Below are positions 8,440 to 18,196 of a stretch of DNA of 48,885 nt, piece after piece (within the stretch, counting starts at the first letter, position 1; each line of letters starts with the position of its first letter). A model generated the notes under the pieces. The model was not told the DNA's origin, did no database searches, and saw only the letters and a program-made list of their open reading frames with translations. The DNA is from a virus. The position numbers and the translations under genes are program-made. Where the stretch lies: IMG/VR virus record IMGVR_UViG_3300019776_000145, positions 1 through 48,885 of that record; one strand, 5' to 3'.

Positions 8440-10622
8440 GTTATTGCATTACCTTGTATTGTAAGGTTCCATCCTAGGATATGACAATCTTTTTCAGGCT
8501 CTGTCTCAAAATATAGGGACAGTGCTTTCCCGCTTCCTCTAATCTTACTTTTAGAGACAACTGTTTCAAATCCATTATCAAATGTATCAAACACGTCTGT
8601 TGTGAACAAAGGAATACGTTGTCGGTACAACTGCATTGTCTTGCCCCATTTCTTAGATAACGGGCTGTCTGACCAATCCCACTGAACCCTTCCGTAACAA
8701 GAAGATTGCTTTAAAGGAACCAGATTAGAATCAACACCTGATTCTGTTCTAACAAAATGCATTGTGAGGTATGGCGTGTTTTTAGCTATAGCAGAATCGC
8801 TGGCGGTTAAAGCACCAGTAATCAAATATGCTTTAGCATCTATTCCAACTGAATCCACAGAGTAATAATCTTTGAAATTAGTATTCTTATATGACCCAAA
8901 TCCTATACGGACACCAGTAGATTCTAAATTGATTACTATGTATTTTAAGCTAGAGTATTTATTGTTAGACAAGAATGGATTTACTCTAAACATCCCATTT
9001 ATTTCTTGAGGATTAGAAAGGATGTTATAAATTCGATTGACGTAAAAAGAACCTAGGATTGTATCCAAAACAATCTCAGTAGTTACATACTCTGTTCCAT
9101 TTATTGCCCCATCACTAAACAGAAACCTTACCTTGTTTTCTATGTAATCTGCCTCTGCAATGGAGGATTGTTTCTTATACAATGGAATTGAGGAGTAAAA
9201 TGTCTGTATTACACCTTGAGTTATGTCTTGGACAGCTAAATCGTTTGTCTTAGTAAATGCTACAGAATATATTCCTTCTGTGCCAACAAAGAGAACAGAC
9301 GCTCCATTGTTCACTACAGACCTATGAGCAATACACCCAAAAGATGATAGCTTGTCTACTTTATAATTCGTTGCAGAGAATCCATAATTATTCCCACCAG
9401 AAATAGCCCATACACCATTACTTGCGAGAACTACTAATGAGTTACCAATGGTACACATTGACACAATCTTCTCTGCACCAGATATACGGATATAGCCTCC
9501 GTCCGTATCAACCACATCACTATTTTCCCGAGAGGTTGGATCGCCTTCTTGATAACATTTAGGAATGTCTAATTTATTCTTAACTAACTGGGAGAATAGT
9601 ACGTAATTGTTTATAAGAGGACTTCGCTTATCAGGGTTTTCAGTCACTCCGAAGAATCCTGCAAAGAACACCCTACCTGCATATTCGACAACACAAGTTG
9701 CACCTCCGTAGGACTGGTCTGACGGAACATCCTCAAATACAAGGGCATTCATTATCCCATATTTATATTTATTTTGATTAGTTGCCACAACCCTCGAACG
9801 ACCTCGTGACATGAAATCAATAATATAATATCCCTTAGACACATAACCAGCAGCATTCTTTCTGTCATCATACAGATTAGAGAACATACGCTCATATGGG
9901 TCAGCTCCGCTGACCACTGGCTGATACTGGAGACCTGTCCAAACTTTCTCACTATTGCTAGGATAATTTGCTAGATCGGTCTTAAACTGGGCGATAGGAT
10001 CAATTATTGTATTTACTTTGTCTTTACGAGTAACACCCCAAGACTGATTCTGTAAATTGTATTCGTGTTTCTTTGTGAGAGTTGTAGGACGATAACCGGG
10101 GTCTGTTTCTTCTACACCACTTGTCTCAACTCCCCAGAAATCCCTAACCCTCCATGTAGAGAGGGTCTGGGTAAATACCTGAGTTACTGTATTATATTCA
10201 ACTATTGTAAAATCTGTAGTTCCGTAAGTAACAACTAGATTTCCTCCTACAGATGCCATAGAAGGGGCAGTGTTTCCATAAATAGAAGTAACACTCCCAA
10301 CAAAAGCCTGTGTATTAAGGTCAAAGAAATTAATATAATTAGCTACAGCAACTACAAGAAAATCTTTCCCTGACAATCCACCAGCATTCTTCCATACAAA
10401 ATTAGACACCACTCCTCTGCTATATCCTACTGATGGGAAAGGAACTAATCTTGAATTTCTGTCTTTATCAAAGCCTAGTCTACGATTACGAGACCCATCC
10501 CTGTTTAATACAAAATTAGCTTCATCCATAGAAGCGTTAGGAGGGAATGTTAATGGACTAGCTTCAGTAACCAATCCCTTTACAAAGGAATTAATTTCTA
10601 AACGGGTCTCTTGTTTCGCCAT
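8436..10622 (-). CDS. Tail tubular protein B (nozzle-type), 728 aa
   Basis: The start, with ETRLEINSFVKGLVTEASPL and then FPPNASMDEANFVLNRDGS, is the characteristic opening of podovirus tail tube B/stabilisation proteins. The rest is a long beta-rich protein with repeated hydrophobic strands, as expected for the propeller-like nozzle at the tail tip. The gene follows tail tube A and a 59-aa reading frame, matching the T7 order 11-12. It probably forms the distal hexameric part of the short tail and binds the fibres. Confidence 0.85.
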   Translation of the reverse strand: MAKQETRLEINSFVKGLVTEASPLTFPPNASMDEANFVLNRDGSRNRRLGFDKDRNSRLVPFPSVGYSRGVVSNFVWKNAGGLSGKDFLVVAVANYINFFDLNTQAFVGSVTSIYGNTAPSMASVGGNLVVTYGTTDFTIVEYNTVTQVFTQTLSTWRVRDFWGVETSGVEETDPGYRPTTLTKKHEYNLQNQSWGVTRKDKVNTIIDPIAQFKTDLANYPSNSEKVWTGLQYQPVVSGADPYERMFSNLYDDRKNAAGYVSKGYYIIDFMSRGRSRVVATNQNKYKYGIMNALVFEDVPSDQSYGGATCVVEYAGRVFFAGFFGVTENPDKRSPLINNYVLFSQLVKNKLDIPKCYQEGDPTSRENSDVVDTDGGYIRISGAEKIVSMCTIGNSLVVLASNGVWAISGGNNYGFSATNYKVDKLSSFGCIAHRSVVNNGASVLFVGTEGIYSVAFTKTNDLAVQDITQGVIQTFYSSIPLYKKQSSIAEADYIENKVRFLFSDGAINGTEYVTTEIVLDTILGSFYVNRIYNILSNPQEINGMFRVNPFLSNNKYSSLKYIVINLESTGVRIGFGSYKNTNFKDYYSVDSVGIDAKAYLITGALTASDSAIAKNTPYLTMHFVRTESGVDSNLVPLKQSSCYGRVQWDWSDSPLSKKWGKTMQLYRQRIPLFTTDVFDTFDNGFETVVSKSKIRGSGKALSLYFETEPEKDCHILGWNLTIQGNAIT

Positions 10623-10623
10623 T

Positions 10624-10803
10624 CTATTCTTTCTTAGTCTTCAGTTCTTCGTATTGGTCAATTTCTCTATAAGCCGTTGCATAAGAAGTAAACATGCCAG
10701 ATAGGCATGCGGGAATCTTACCTCCTCGTCCTTCTGTGGAAATAACCACATGCTGTGGAGTTTGAGGAGCTGCTTTAACAATATAACCTTTGTAAGTTTT
10801 CAT
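10624..10803 (-). CDS. Small protein between tail tube genes, 59 aa
   Basis: ATG at 10803-10801 overlaps the tail tube A stop in the arrangement ATGA, and the stop at 10624-10626 lies 1 nt before the tail tube B start, so the frame fills the gap exactly. The product begins MKTYKGYIVKAAPQTPQHVV, contains a GRGGKIPACLSG segment and ends in charged residues. The fold could be a small beta-sheet followed by a helix. No family is recognised. Tight coupling on both sides argues that it is translated. Confidence 0.65.
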   Translation of the reverse strand: MKTYKGYIVKAAPQTPQHVVISTEGRGGKIPACLSGMFTSYATAYREIDQYEELKTKKE

Positions 10804-11558
10804 CTACGTGCTTTTCTTCCGTAATCTGGGTATTGGATTCCTCCATGTGCTCTCCAAGCTTTACGAGATAGCCACCTATTCTGGCGAGCTGCTTTCTGTT
10901 CTGCTTTCTGATTAGCCATCTGCTTGAGGTTGATAAAAGCTGTGCTTTTAGCTTCTTCTTCTAACAGAGAAAAGGCTTCTTCAGGGAGATTTGGAACCGC
11001 CAAGTCATCATGTTGCCAAGGAGTTTCAATGTATGCGAGGATTTGTGTCTTGCTCTTTTTTAACGTATCATCTATATTCTTATCGTAAGAATCACAGACA
11101 ATATACTTATCATCAAAAGAAGTCCAATATTGAGGCGCTCGATCATTATAGATAAGTAATTGTGTTCCGCCTATATCTGAAACTTTAGTTACTACTGGTT
11201 TAGAACTGTCTCGTTGATAAATATAACGTAAGAATTCTTCTGGAGCTTTGTATGTAACGTCCCCAAGAATTACCTTAGTATCTGTTTTTTTAGCTTTGTC
11301 ATATTTAAACATAATCAACTCTTTAGTTCCCTCTGGGAGAATTAAATGAGTTGGTAACAGTGTTGAATTAGAAGCTTCTAACTGTGTAAGTTTCTTTAGG
11401 TGTGCCCAATTACGATTGGAAATTAATTCTTGATAACAAGTCTTTACTATATTTGCTACTTGTTGCGACTCAACTGTGTCATTAATACTATTAACTTCAT
11501 CTGAGTCCATATCGTTGAGAATGTTTTGTACAATCTCAAGCAATGTCTTTTTAGCCAT
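10800..11558 (-). CDS. Tail tubular protein A (adaptor), 252 aa
   Basis: N-terminal KKTLLEIVQNILNDMDSDEV followed by TVESQQVANIVKTCYQELIS is typical of podovirus tail tube A/gp11-like adaptors, which form a dodecamer under the portal. The C-terminus is basic (many Arg/Lys). It is the first gene after a minus-strand terminator, as in T7 where gene 11 follows the terminator behind gene 10. Length is close to T7 gp11 (about 196 aa) plus a C-terminal extension. Confidence 0.85.
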   Translation of the reverse strand: MAKKTLLEIVQNILNDMDSDEVNSINDTVESQQVANIVKTCYQELISNRNWAHLKKLTQLEASNSTLLPTHLILPEGTKELIMFKYDKAKKTDTKVILGDVTYKAPEEFLRYIYQRDSSKPVVTKVSDIGGTQLLIYNDRAPQYWTSFDDKYIVCDSYDKNIDDTLKKSKTQILAYIETPWQHDDLAVPNLPEEAFSLLEEEAKSTAFINLKQMANQKAEQKAARQNRWLSRKAWRAHGGIQYPDYGRKARR

Positions 11559-11566
11559 GTTTTATC

Positions 11567-11602
11567 CAAAAGAAAAGGGGGATACGAATAATCGCTCCCC
11601 CT
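11567..11602 (-). terminator. Rho-independent terminator after the capsid genes
   Basis: On the minus strand a G-rich arm (complement of 11596-11602) pairs over 7 bp with a C-rich arm (complement of 11576-11582), and the hairpin is followed by CTTTTCTTTT. It lies 6 nt beyond the stop of the 159-aa gene, upstream of tail tube A. This is the place of the T-phi terminator of T7; partial read-through would give more capsid than tail protein. Confidence 0.8.
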
Positions 11603-11608
11603 CATATG

Positions 11609-12088
11609 TTAGACCTTGGTTTTATTAAATACTTCCAAGACCAACGTTGCCTTACCTACACCAGCAGTGACAGTTGGGGAAGTACCACCCAATGCCTTAC
11701 CAATTGCAGAAGCAACAGTGGTTGCAGAAGATGCAGCCCAAGTACCATTGCCTGTAGAGGCTGGAACTTTAGTACCAACAGCTTGCAGCTCCGCTTGGGT
11801 AATTGTAATACCGTTAGTAGCTTCTGTACCAGCCTGGCCAATGTTCAAGACCGGAGAAGTACCACCAAGGGTAAACGCCTCATCTACACGTAGAATAGCA
11901 CGTTTAACTTGAGCACCTTTTGGCAAAACAACTTTAGGGAAGAATGCAGTATTGAGCGAATCACCTGTCAGAGTAAAGCTGTACAGGGAAATACTATTTT
12001 CTGTGGTTTCTACGCCAACAGTACCACCCGTGTCACGTGGGCCGTACTGGTTATAGACGTTAAGACCTGATTTATTTTCGTAAGCCAT
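11609..12088 (-). CDS. Probable head decoration or minor capsid protein, 159 aa
   Basis: Not recognised by family. The protein is small, rich in Thr, Gly, Ala and Val, with alternating hydrophobic residues suggesting a beta-sandwich. It lies 3 nt after the major capsid gene and before the terminator, so it belongs to the highly expressed capsid transcript. Proteins in this position in podoviruses are often capsid cement or head-fibre proteins. A minor tail or head completion role is possible. Confidence 0.6.
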   Translation of the reverse strand: MAYENKSGLNVYNQYGPRDTGGTVGVETTENSISLYSFTLTGDSLNTAFFPKVVLPKGAQVKRAILRVDEAFTLGGTSPVLNIGQAGTEATNGITITQAELQAVGTKVPASTGNGTWAASSATTVASAIGKALGGTSPTVTAGVGKATLVLEVFNKTKV

Positions 12089-12091
12089 TTA

Positions 12092-13033
12092 TTATACCTT
12101 AGTAGCAGATGTGATGTAAACACCCAATGTATCGGCACGTTGAACACCAAAGCCCCAACGAGCAGATGTTACAAACTCATCACGACGCAAATCTTTCTCG
12201 CGTTCACCTTCTACTTTAGGCATACGACGCCATGCAGCCATAATAGGCTTGGTATTGTCGTCAGCCAAGCACATAAAGATGTTAGCAACACCACCAGTTA
12301 CGGAGGTTGTGCCATCAGAGAATGTACCTTGTGGCAAGCGGTTAGAAGTGATGATGTTCCATCCGAACAAGTTCATGATGAACTCATGGTCACGAGAGAA
12401 ACCATTTTGCAGAATATTATCAGCAAATGGGGTTGTTTGGGAAGTAATACTTACCAGACCAGACAACGTAGCACCTACAACTGGATCAACAATAGCAATA
12501 CGCCCTGCCATTGGAACGTTAGCTTTATCAAAAGCTAGCTTCATCTTAATGAATGCATCCAGAGTAGCTACGTTGTTAGCAACCGAGGAAGCAATACGAT
12601 GAGCAAAGCCGTTGATTGTATTTGGATTGGCATCCGTCTGAGCTGTATTACAGCGTTTCAAGAAGCGAGTTTCAAATGTCTCTTGAATAGCACGAGTAGA
12701 CTCGGTTGCACGAGCAGCCATCAAAGCTTCAACTTGAGCACCGTCTTCACGGAGTTCATCAGTGACATACCATGCATCACCAACGTAATCAGTAATTGTA
12801 AGGGTTACCTCACCAGATTCGATTGGTGTATAGTCGAATGGAACATCTTCTGCACCATCCTGAATTGTTACAGTACCTACTGTTTTGATGTGGAGGGTTG
12901 TACCTGCGCCAAAGTCTGTGACATTACGGTACATATTGCCGGGCAACAAACCGTCATGGAGATTTTGGAGAATAAACGCAGAATACTGCTCTGCCTCAAT
13001 AAAAGCAGTAGAGTTAGCGCGATTTTGTGACAA
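12092..13033 (-). CDS. Major capsid protein, 313 aa
   Basis: An HK97-fold capsid protein is indicated by size, position after the scaffold, an N-terminal helix (FIEAEQYSAFILQNLHDGLL), the beta-rich segment around GTTLHIKTVGTVTIQD and ITDYVGDAWYVTDEL, and the C-terminal DEFVTSARWGFGVQR. These features resemble capsid proteins annotated in podoviruses. Codons are C/G-rich at third positions compared with neighbours (for example many AAC, ATC, CGT), consistent with high expression. No protease gene is seen nearby. Confidence 0.85.
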   Translation of the reverse strand: MSQNRANSTAFIEAEQYSAFILQNLHDGLLPGNMYRNVTDFGAGTTLHIKTVGTVTIQDGAEDVPFDYTPIESGEVTLTITDYVGDAWYVTDELREDGAQVEALMAARATESTRAIQETFETRFLKRCNTAQTDANPNTINGFAHRIASSVANNVATLDAFIKMKLAFDKANVPMAGRIAIVDPVVGATLSGLVSITSQTTPFADNILQNGFSRDHEFIMNLFGWNIITSNRLPQGTFSDGTTSVTGGVANIFMCLADDNTKPIMAAWRRMPKVEGEREKDLRRDEFVTSARWGFGVQRADTLGVYITSATKV

Positions 13034-13047
13034 AATTTAGTCCTTTA

Positions 13048-13854
13048 TTATTTAAACATTTTCGCGTACACTTTAGGATCAGATAAATCCCATACGCTCT
13101 TACCTTGTGAACTCAACTCTTCTGCCATTGCCTTAGCTCTACGAGACGCTTCGATAATATCAGAGGTTGTCGCTCCAACCATGATTGGTTTAGGATTACG
13201 CCCTACATAGGTTTCCTGCGTTTGTTGGAACGCAGATGAATTAACCGTGCTTGCTACTGGAGACTGTGTGTTCTGCTTTGGTGCAGACTGTTGTGTAATA
13301 CCAAGCATAGTTAAAACAGCTTTAGGAGAACGGGCTGCCAGAGCATTCATCTCTGGGACAGTCATTCCTAATTCTTGTGCCTTATCATAGAAACGCTTTT
13401 CAGCGTCTTGATTATAGACAGATTGCAATGTGCTAACGACAGAAGCGATGTTCTGAGATTGCACTGCTTCTTGTTCTTTACGTGTTAATGTACGAGAGAT
13501 TACTTCAGCAATCCGATCCTCATCAAATACTGGTTGAGTATTTGTCTGTTGGGATTGACGCTGATTTGCCAAGTCTTCAATAGAAGCTTCCAACGCACGA
13601 ATACGTTCAGATTCTGCACGTAGACGTTGTAGCTCTTGTTCCTTAGCATTCAATTCTGTTTTTAACGTAGGAATAAATTCCTGAGCGTTACGCAGTCCTT
13701 CAAGAGCTGCTTCAACAGAAGCATATTTCTGCTCACCTCGTTCATTTTTAATAGAAGATAACAGGTCTGTTAAATTCGTATTAGGATTTACCTGTTGAGT
13801 ATTGGTATTTTCAACAGGAGTTGATTGATTAAAGATACTTGTCTGGTCTGACAT
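13048..13854 (-). CDS. Scaffolding protein, 268 aa
   Basis: Acidic, Gln-rich and helical, with a predicted coiled coil at about residues 55-105 (ELNAKEQELQRLRAESERIR and following). It contains low-complexity Gln/Asn/Thr stretches at the N-terminus and mid-protein (about 200-215). The position directly before the capsid gene and the composition are typical of podovirus assembly scaffolds, which direct procapsid formation and then leave. The C-terminal 40 residues are more basic and would be the capsid-binding end by analogy. Confidence 0.82.
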   Translation of the reverse strand: MSDQTSIFNQSTPVENTNTQQVNPNTNLTDLLSSIKNERGEQKYASVEAALEGLRNAQEFIPTLKTELNAKEQELQRLRAESERIRALEASIEDLANQRQSQQTNTQPVFDEDRIAEVISRTLTRKEQEAVQSQNIASVVSTLQSVYNQDAEKRFYDKAQELGMTVPEMNALAARSPKAVLTMLGITQQSAPKQNTQSPVASTVNSSAFQQTQETYVGRNPKPIMVGATTSDIIEASRRAKAMAEELSSQGKSVWDLSDPKVYAKMFK

Positions 13855-14017
13855 TAATATTGCTTTCTTAAAATAGTTATTAGTATTATTAATTAATACT
13901 ATAATATATAATACTAATATATAATTATATATTTATATATACTGCCTACGGCAGGTTATATAATATAATAAAAAGTATTATATAATACCGAAAAAAACAT
14001 CAAAATGATTCAAATAA
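13855..14017. other. A/T-only spacer with a GC mini-hairpin
   Basis: 163 bases without a gene, split between scaffold and the 79-aa protein. Almost all is A or T, apart from a perfect hairpin at 13942-13954 (CTGCC, loop TAC, GGCAG). The AT tract contains overlapping short palindromes (ATTAATTAAT, TATATAATTATATA). It could host a minus-strand promoter or an RNA processing site; nothing decides this. A similar element is at 23418-23501. Confidence 0.7.
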
Positions 14018-14257
14018 TTATTGAATTAGTGAAATAAATTCTTTTAAGGCTCTTTCATAGCCTCTAGCGTCTGCTTGTTTCAGCGCCCAATTAGGAGAAT
14101 CGTAAGATTCTTCAGATACAGACTTGTCATGAGATGTTTTAATTTTATTACTAGCAATCTCAGAGAGCCTACCGCGTAAAGCGGCAGACCCTACAAACTC
14201 TTGTCTAATTTCTTTCTTACGTTCCTCAGAAAGTCCTGATGTTATTACCGTCTTCAT
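14018..14257 (-). CDS. Small protein after portal gene, 79 aa
   Basis: Unrecognised. A charged helical protein with many Lys, Glu and Ser, beginning MKTVITSGLSEERKKEIRQE. It overlaps the portal stop by 4 nt (ATGA arrangement), so it is translationally coupled to the portal. Genes here in podoviruses are often minor head or scaffold-accessory proteins; no firm function can be given. Confidence 0.6.
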   Translation of the reverse strand: MKTVITSGLSEERKKEIRQEFVGSAALRGRLSEIASNKIKTSHDKSVSEESYDSPNWALKQADARGYERALKEFISLIQ

Positions 14258-16089
14258 TTAGCCCCTCCAAGAGCTTCTCTAGCTTGTCCCTTAGCTGCAT
14301 ATGTCTGTTCGTATTGCGTGGCAGGAACAGGGCTTCCAGCCTCAGGAACAGGCATTGATTGTTCCATCTGTAGGTCTTCTTGTGCTTGGTTCATCAAACG
14401 GGCTGTTTCTTGCTGCTCTGTGATAGCAATATTAGGAGCAAACAAGGAGAAACGACCCAATCCCAAAACATCCTCTACAAGCTTAGACAAGTTCTTCGCA
14501 CTTAAATGAGGAGCAACTGTCTGCCATAATGCAGAAGAAGACAGTCCTTGTAAATTTTGGATCAACTGTGACTGTGCTGAGAAATGTCTTGCACCAATAG
14601 GACGTAATTTACCAGAAGCAGTAATGTCTTCTCGAGTGATACTCATAAACTTCTGCACACCCAAGTCATTATCCATTACTCGGATTACGTCTGTTCTGTC
14701 AAGATTACGGGAAGCAGTCTCTAGCATAGCATTAAGAATAGGCTCCAGCATCTCTATTTCAAACGTAGTGACCTTTTCTTGGAAAATACGACCCGCAGCA
14801 TTGTTAAGCTGTTGAACCTCGTATGCGGTCTTCTCGCCAGCCGTACGAATACCCATTGCTTCACGAGGAGCACCAGCATACATCTCCATACGTTGCTCTA
14901 AGAGCTGAATGGCATTGTCTGCTTGAATCACCCATTGAACATTACGAGCCAATTCTACAATATCTCCATTTTCATCCAAATGGATTTCAGCACCCGGCCC
15001 ATATACAAACTCCTCTACTTCCCCCTTAATAACCAATGGAGGTTGTACTGCCAAGTCCATAGCATCTGCTTTGGCATTTTCCAGATGGTCAATACGATAT
15101 TGCATACCTACTAGGTTTTCCAGAGGAGACATAGACCACAGATTGTCAGGACGGGTTCTCCAGCCTGTTTTATAAATTGGTGCATGACCCAGCCAACTAG
15201 GAATTTCCTCGTCTTGTACCACCCACATACGGTCTATAATTGTGATTACTCGATTACGTCTCAATTCGTTAGTTTGGCCGTTATGCACATCACCGTAAAA
15301 TTGTAAGAGTTCTACATAATTACTTTGAAGATATTGTGAGTAAGAACCATAGCCATCCATCAAAAAGCCTTCTTCACGATCCATGCTTTCAATGCCATAT
15401 TGCTTCATCTGTGTGAGCATACGATTGCGTTCTTTAAGGGCATCTTGTAAATAAAGATTATCTGGCTGCTCTTCAGACATAATCATCAACTCACCAACTG
15501 TTTTAATACTACGTACAATTTTAAAAGAATCTTTAAAACTGGCAGCCAATGGATTAAATACAATGTCTAATGGACTAATTCTACGTGCTTTTGGGCCAAT
15601 ATAGTCAATGACTTCCCTGCCATCTTCACGCTTACGCACTGAGTATTCAAAGTCTACAGTGGCAAAAGCATTTCCATAATCAATATAATCATACAGAAGT
15701 TGGCTTGCAATGCCTCTAAAATTGCTTAGGCGCGTTTTATTTCCCATGTATGACTCAATGGCACTAACTTTCTGTTTAGCCCCGTCATCAAGCGTATATG
15801 CCTCCCATTTAAGCCAATCATCATTGGGAAACAATGCTGAAATATAATTAGAATGAAGATTGTCACGGATTTGACACAGTTTTGGAAGGGTTGTGCTATT
15901 CTTCCAAGGAAGTGTTCGATTTGTGGTGGTTGATGTATCTGTTGCAAAGATGTAATTACGAAGCTCTTTCCAGTTTTTTAACACTGTATGGCGCTGCGAA
16001 TTGTATTGCAACCAAGTGAATGCAATATAACGGGCATCTCCATGCTGATTGAAATACTTAGGATTTAGTTCTAAAGGTTTATTTGACAT
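14254..16089 (-). CDS. Portal (head-tail connector) protein, 611 aa
   Basis: A T7/phi29-like connector is indicated by the length, the place after terminase large subunit (2 nt gap) and sequence features: N-terminal RYIAFTWLQYNSQRHTVLKNW, the segment RDNLHSNYISALFPNDDWLKW (about 73-93), and a C-terminal Gln/Glu-rich tail. It would form the dodecameric ring through which DNA is packaged and ejected and to which terminase docks. No frameshift or truncation is seen. Confidence 0.88.
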   Translation of the reverse strand: MSNKPLELNPKYFNQHGDARYIAFTWLQYNSQRHTVLKNWKELRNYIFATDTSTTTNRTLPWKNSTTLPKLCQIRDNLHSNYISALFPNDDWLKWEAYTLDDGAKQKVSAIESYMGNKTRLSNFRGIASQLLYDYIDYGNAFATVDFEYSVRKREDGREVIDYIGPKARRISPLDIVFNPLAASFKDSFKIVRSIKTVGELMIMSEEQPDNLYLQDALKERNRMLTQMKQYGIESMDREEGFLMDGYGSYSQYLQSNYVELLQFYGDVHNGQTNELRRNRVITIIDRMWVVQDEEIPSWLGHAPIYKTGWRTRPDNLWSMSPLENLVGMQYRIDHLENAKADAMDLAVQPPLVIKGEVEEFVYGPGAEIHLDENGDIVELARNVQWVIQADNAIQLLEQRMEMYAGAPREAMGIRTAGEKTAYEVQQLNNAAGRIFQEKVTTFEIEMLEPILNAMLETASRNLDRTDVIRVMDNDLGVQKFMSITREDITASGKLRPIGARHFSAQSQLIQNLQGLSSSALWQTVAPHLSAKNLSKLVEDVLGLGRFSLFAPNIAITEQQETARLMNQAQEDLQMEQSMPVPEAGSPVPATQYEQTYAAKGQAREALGGAK

Positions 16090-16091
16090 AT

Positions 16092-17696
16092 TTATTTACC
16101 AAAGGCAACACCCCCGAAACGGGAATGAAATTGAAGAACGTTATCTTTACGTTCATTGGAATTACTTCTTTTAGGTTTAATTGCAATTTCTACTGCTGAA
16201 GCTAAAGCATCTTTAATATCATCATGAGGAGGACGTGCCAATACAAGTTCTTCTTCCAGAACATCATTATACCCCCCTTTGAAATGCCACACTTGCATGT
16301 TTTCATAACGATGCTCCAGTGCAGAAGCAATACGTTCTTCTTTAGTACCCTCATTACGTGTAGGGCGATGCTCGTCAATAGAAAGGCGCAGCCCTTCATT
16401 ACGGAGCATATCTTTTAAATCTCGTACAATAATTGCCTGAGCAACAGTGACCTCTGCACGTAACTTATTAAATTCCCATTTGGAATGTAGCTCTGCAATT
16501 TTCTTAAAGTAACCGAGAATATGATCTGTTTTAAACCATTCAATATCAAGAATGTAGATAAATCCTTCGCAATCAATACCAATTACTACAATTGCTGAAC
16601 TATCTGCTTTTTTCTTTAAGGAGAACGCAAAGTCAATAGACGCATACACATTAAGACGATTACGCTTATAGTACCAACTTCCATTCTCTTGTTTGAGAAA
16701 TTTCTTATCGTAGTATTGGAATCTGTCTCTGTTGATACGATTTGATCCGGGATCATTTGGATTATTGTAATACTGCGCATAGAACTGAACCTTGTCTTCA
16801 TATTGAGCACGGATACGCGCCAATACTTGCTGGTCAAATCCAAAGAATTTCTTATCAGATGGGCGCATTGTCTTAGCCCAGATAAACTTACCTTCGTTCT
16901 CTACAGCGTATTCCTTAATATCCCATACATTAATCCGATCTACAATCTCACCATCATCATTATAGATATCTACTTCCTGTTGTTTCCAAGAAGCATAAAT
17001 ATCCGCTGGGTGGTAACGAGTCCCACATGCCATTGTAAAACCACCAGCATTAAGAATGGAAGTGAATTGAGACGCTTTCTTTGCCACACTGTCCCGTCCC
17101 TCTGCTGTATAAGCATTCTCAGGAACCACCAGATCGTCCGGTATAAGGATATCAGCGTGCCACCCAGTAGTATTAGTGGTAAGACCAGCAGTAGCTACTG
17201 TAGCATCTCGAATACCTTCTTTCTTACGTTTAGGATGGTCAATAGAAATAGCATCTTGACTCCATTTTTCTCGCTTTCCTTCCTGCATGTGAACATACTC
17301 CGGGAAATATCGAGTGTACGCTGTAGAAGTTAGGATGTTTTTAATAGCATACAACTGAGCAATTGCCAATCCAGCAGTAGCAGATACGTAAAGAATAGTT
17401 ACTTCAGGATGACGAGTGATAATCCAAGCAGCCCATGTAGCAACCATATGACTTTTTAAATGAGCACGTGGAAGCATAATCAGTTTATTAGTAACTTCTG
17501 CTCCACCCTGACCATACAGAGAATAACCCTCCATCCATTTAAAGATTTCTTTATGTATGTCTCCATACATATATCCGGGGTTGACTAATTGAGCAAAAAA
17601 GAATAAATCTTCCAAAGCCAGCTCTCTAATCTTTTTACCCTCTTCTGGCATGTTAGTTAAACGCCTTTGAACCTCTTTTAGCCAAACATCATCCAT
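16092..17696 (-). CDS. terL: Terminase large subunit, 534 aa
   Basis: This is the ATP-driven DNA packaging motor and headful/site nuclease. The ATPase domain shows a Walker A-like loop PRAHLKSH at about 76-83 and a Walker B strand ILIPDD at 183-188. The C-terminal RNase H-like nuclease has ASIDFAFS near 350 and PHDDIKDAL near 487, with the expected acidic residues. It starts 2 nt after the terminase small subunit gene. Length is usual for podovirus terminases. Confidence 0.93.
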   Translation of the reverse strand: MDDVWLKEVQRRLTNMPEEGKKIRELALEDLFFFAQLVNPGYMYGDIHKEIFKWMEGYSLYGQGGAEVTNKLIMLPRAHLKSHMVATWAAWIITRHPEVTILYVSATAGLAIAQLYAIKNILTSTAYTRYFPEYVHMQEGKREKWSQDAISIDHPKRKKEGIRDATVATAGLTTNTTGWHADILIPDDLVVPENAYTAEGRDSVAKKASQFTSILNAGGFTMACGTRYHPADIYASWKQQEVDIYNDDGEIVDRINVWDIKEYAVENEGKFIWAKTMRPSDKKFFGFDQQVLARIRAQYEDKVQFYAQYYNNPNDPGSNRINRDRFQYYDKKFLKQENGSWYYKRNRLNVYASIDFAFSLKKKADSSAIVVIGIDCEGFIYILDIEWFKTDHILGYFKKIAELHSKWEFNKLRAEVTVAQAIIVRDLKDMLRNEGLRLSIDEHRPTRNEGTKEERIASALEHRYENMQVWHFKGGYNDVLEEELVLARPPHDDIKDALASAVEIAIKPKRSNSNERKDNVLQFHSRFGGVAFGK

Positions 17697-17698
17697 AA

Positions 17699-18196
17699 TT
17701 ATTTAACCACCTTCAAACGTTCCATATCACCTCTAAATTCATCCAGAATGTCTTTATGAACTTTAAGGCTCTGTTCTTTTTCTAATTTAGTAGGACGCCC
17801 TGCTCCGCGAGTATCCCATCCGCGATCAGCAAGCCATTTAGCTGATTGGTGATTACCTTGTTCAGCCGACAGAATTAAAGCTTTTACTCCACGGGAGCGA
17901 AGCTTAACTTCCAGTTCTTCACGCCATTCATCAATATGATTTTTTAGGATGCGATTTTCACAGATACGTACCCAATGCTTCCACCCTAGAAAATATTTAC
18001 TTGCAAATTCATATTCTGTAGGGTCTTCCATTGCCAGATAAAGCTTCTTCAAAGAATAATAAACTTTACCATTATATGTATAATCTGACTCTTTTAGTGT
18101 ATAAATCGCATTCTCACCATACCCAATCTCTAAAAAGAGGGATTGTGTTACTGGACGATTCATCGTGTCATACATAATACTTTTATCAATTTCCAT
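17699..18196 (-). CDS. terS: Terminase small subunit, 165 aa
   Basis: Placed directly upstream of terL. A helical protein whose C-terminal third carries AKWLADRGWDTRGAGRPTKL, a segment I recognise from small terminases of podoviruses (the RGAGRPTK box). It should bind the packaging site on phage DNA and load the motor. It overlaps the Rz gene end by 11 nt. Confidence 0.82.
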   Translation of the reverse strand: MEIDKSIMYDTMNRPVTQSLFLEIGYGENAIYTLKESDYTYNGKVYYSLKKLYLAMEDPTEYEFASKYFLGWKHWVRICENRILKNHIDEWREELEVKLRSRGVKALILSAEQGNHQSAKWLADRGWDTRGAGRPTKLEKEQSLKVHKDILDEFRGDMERLKVVK

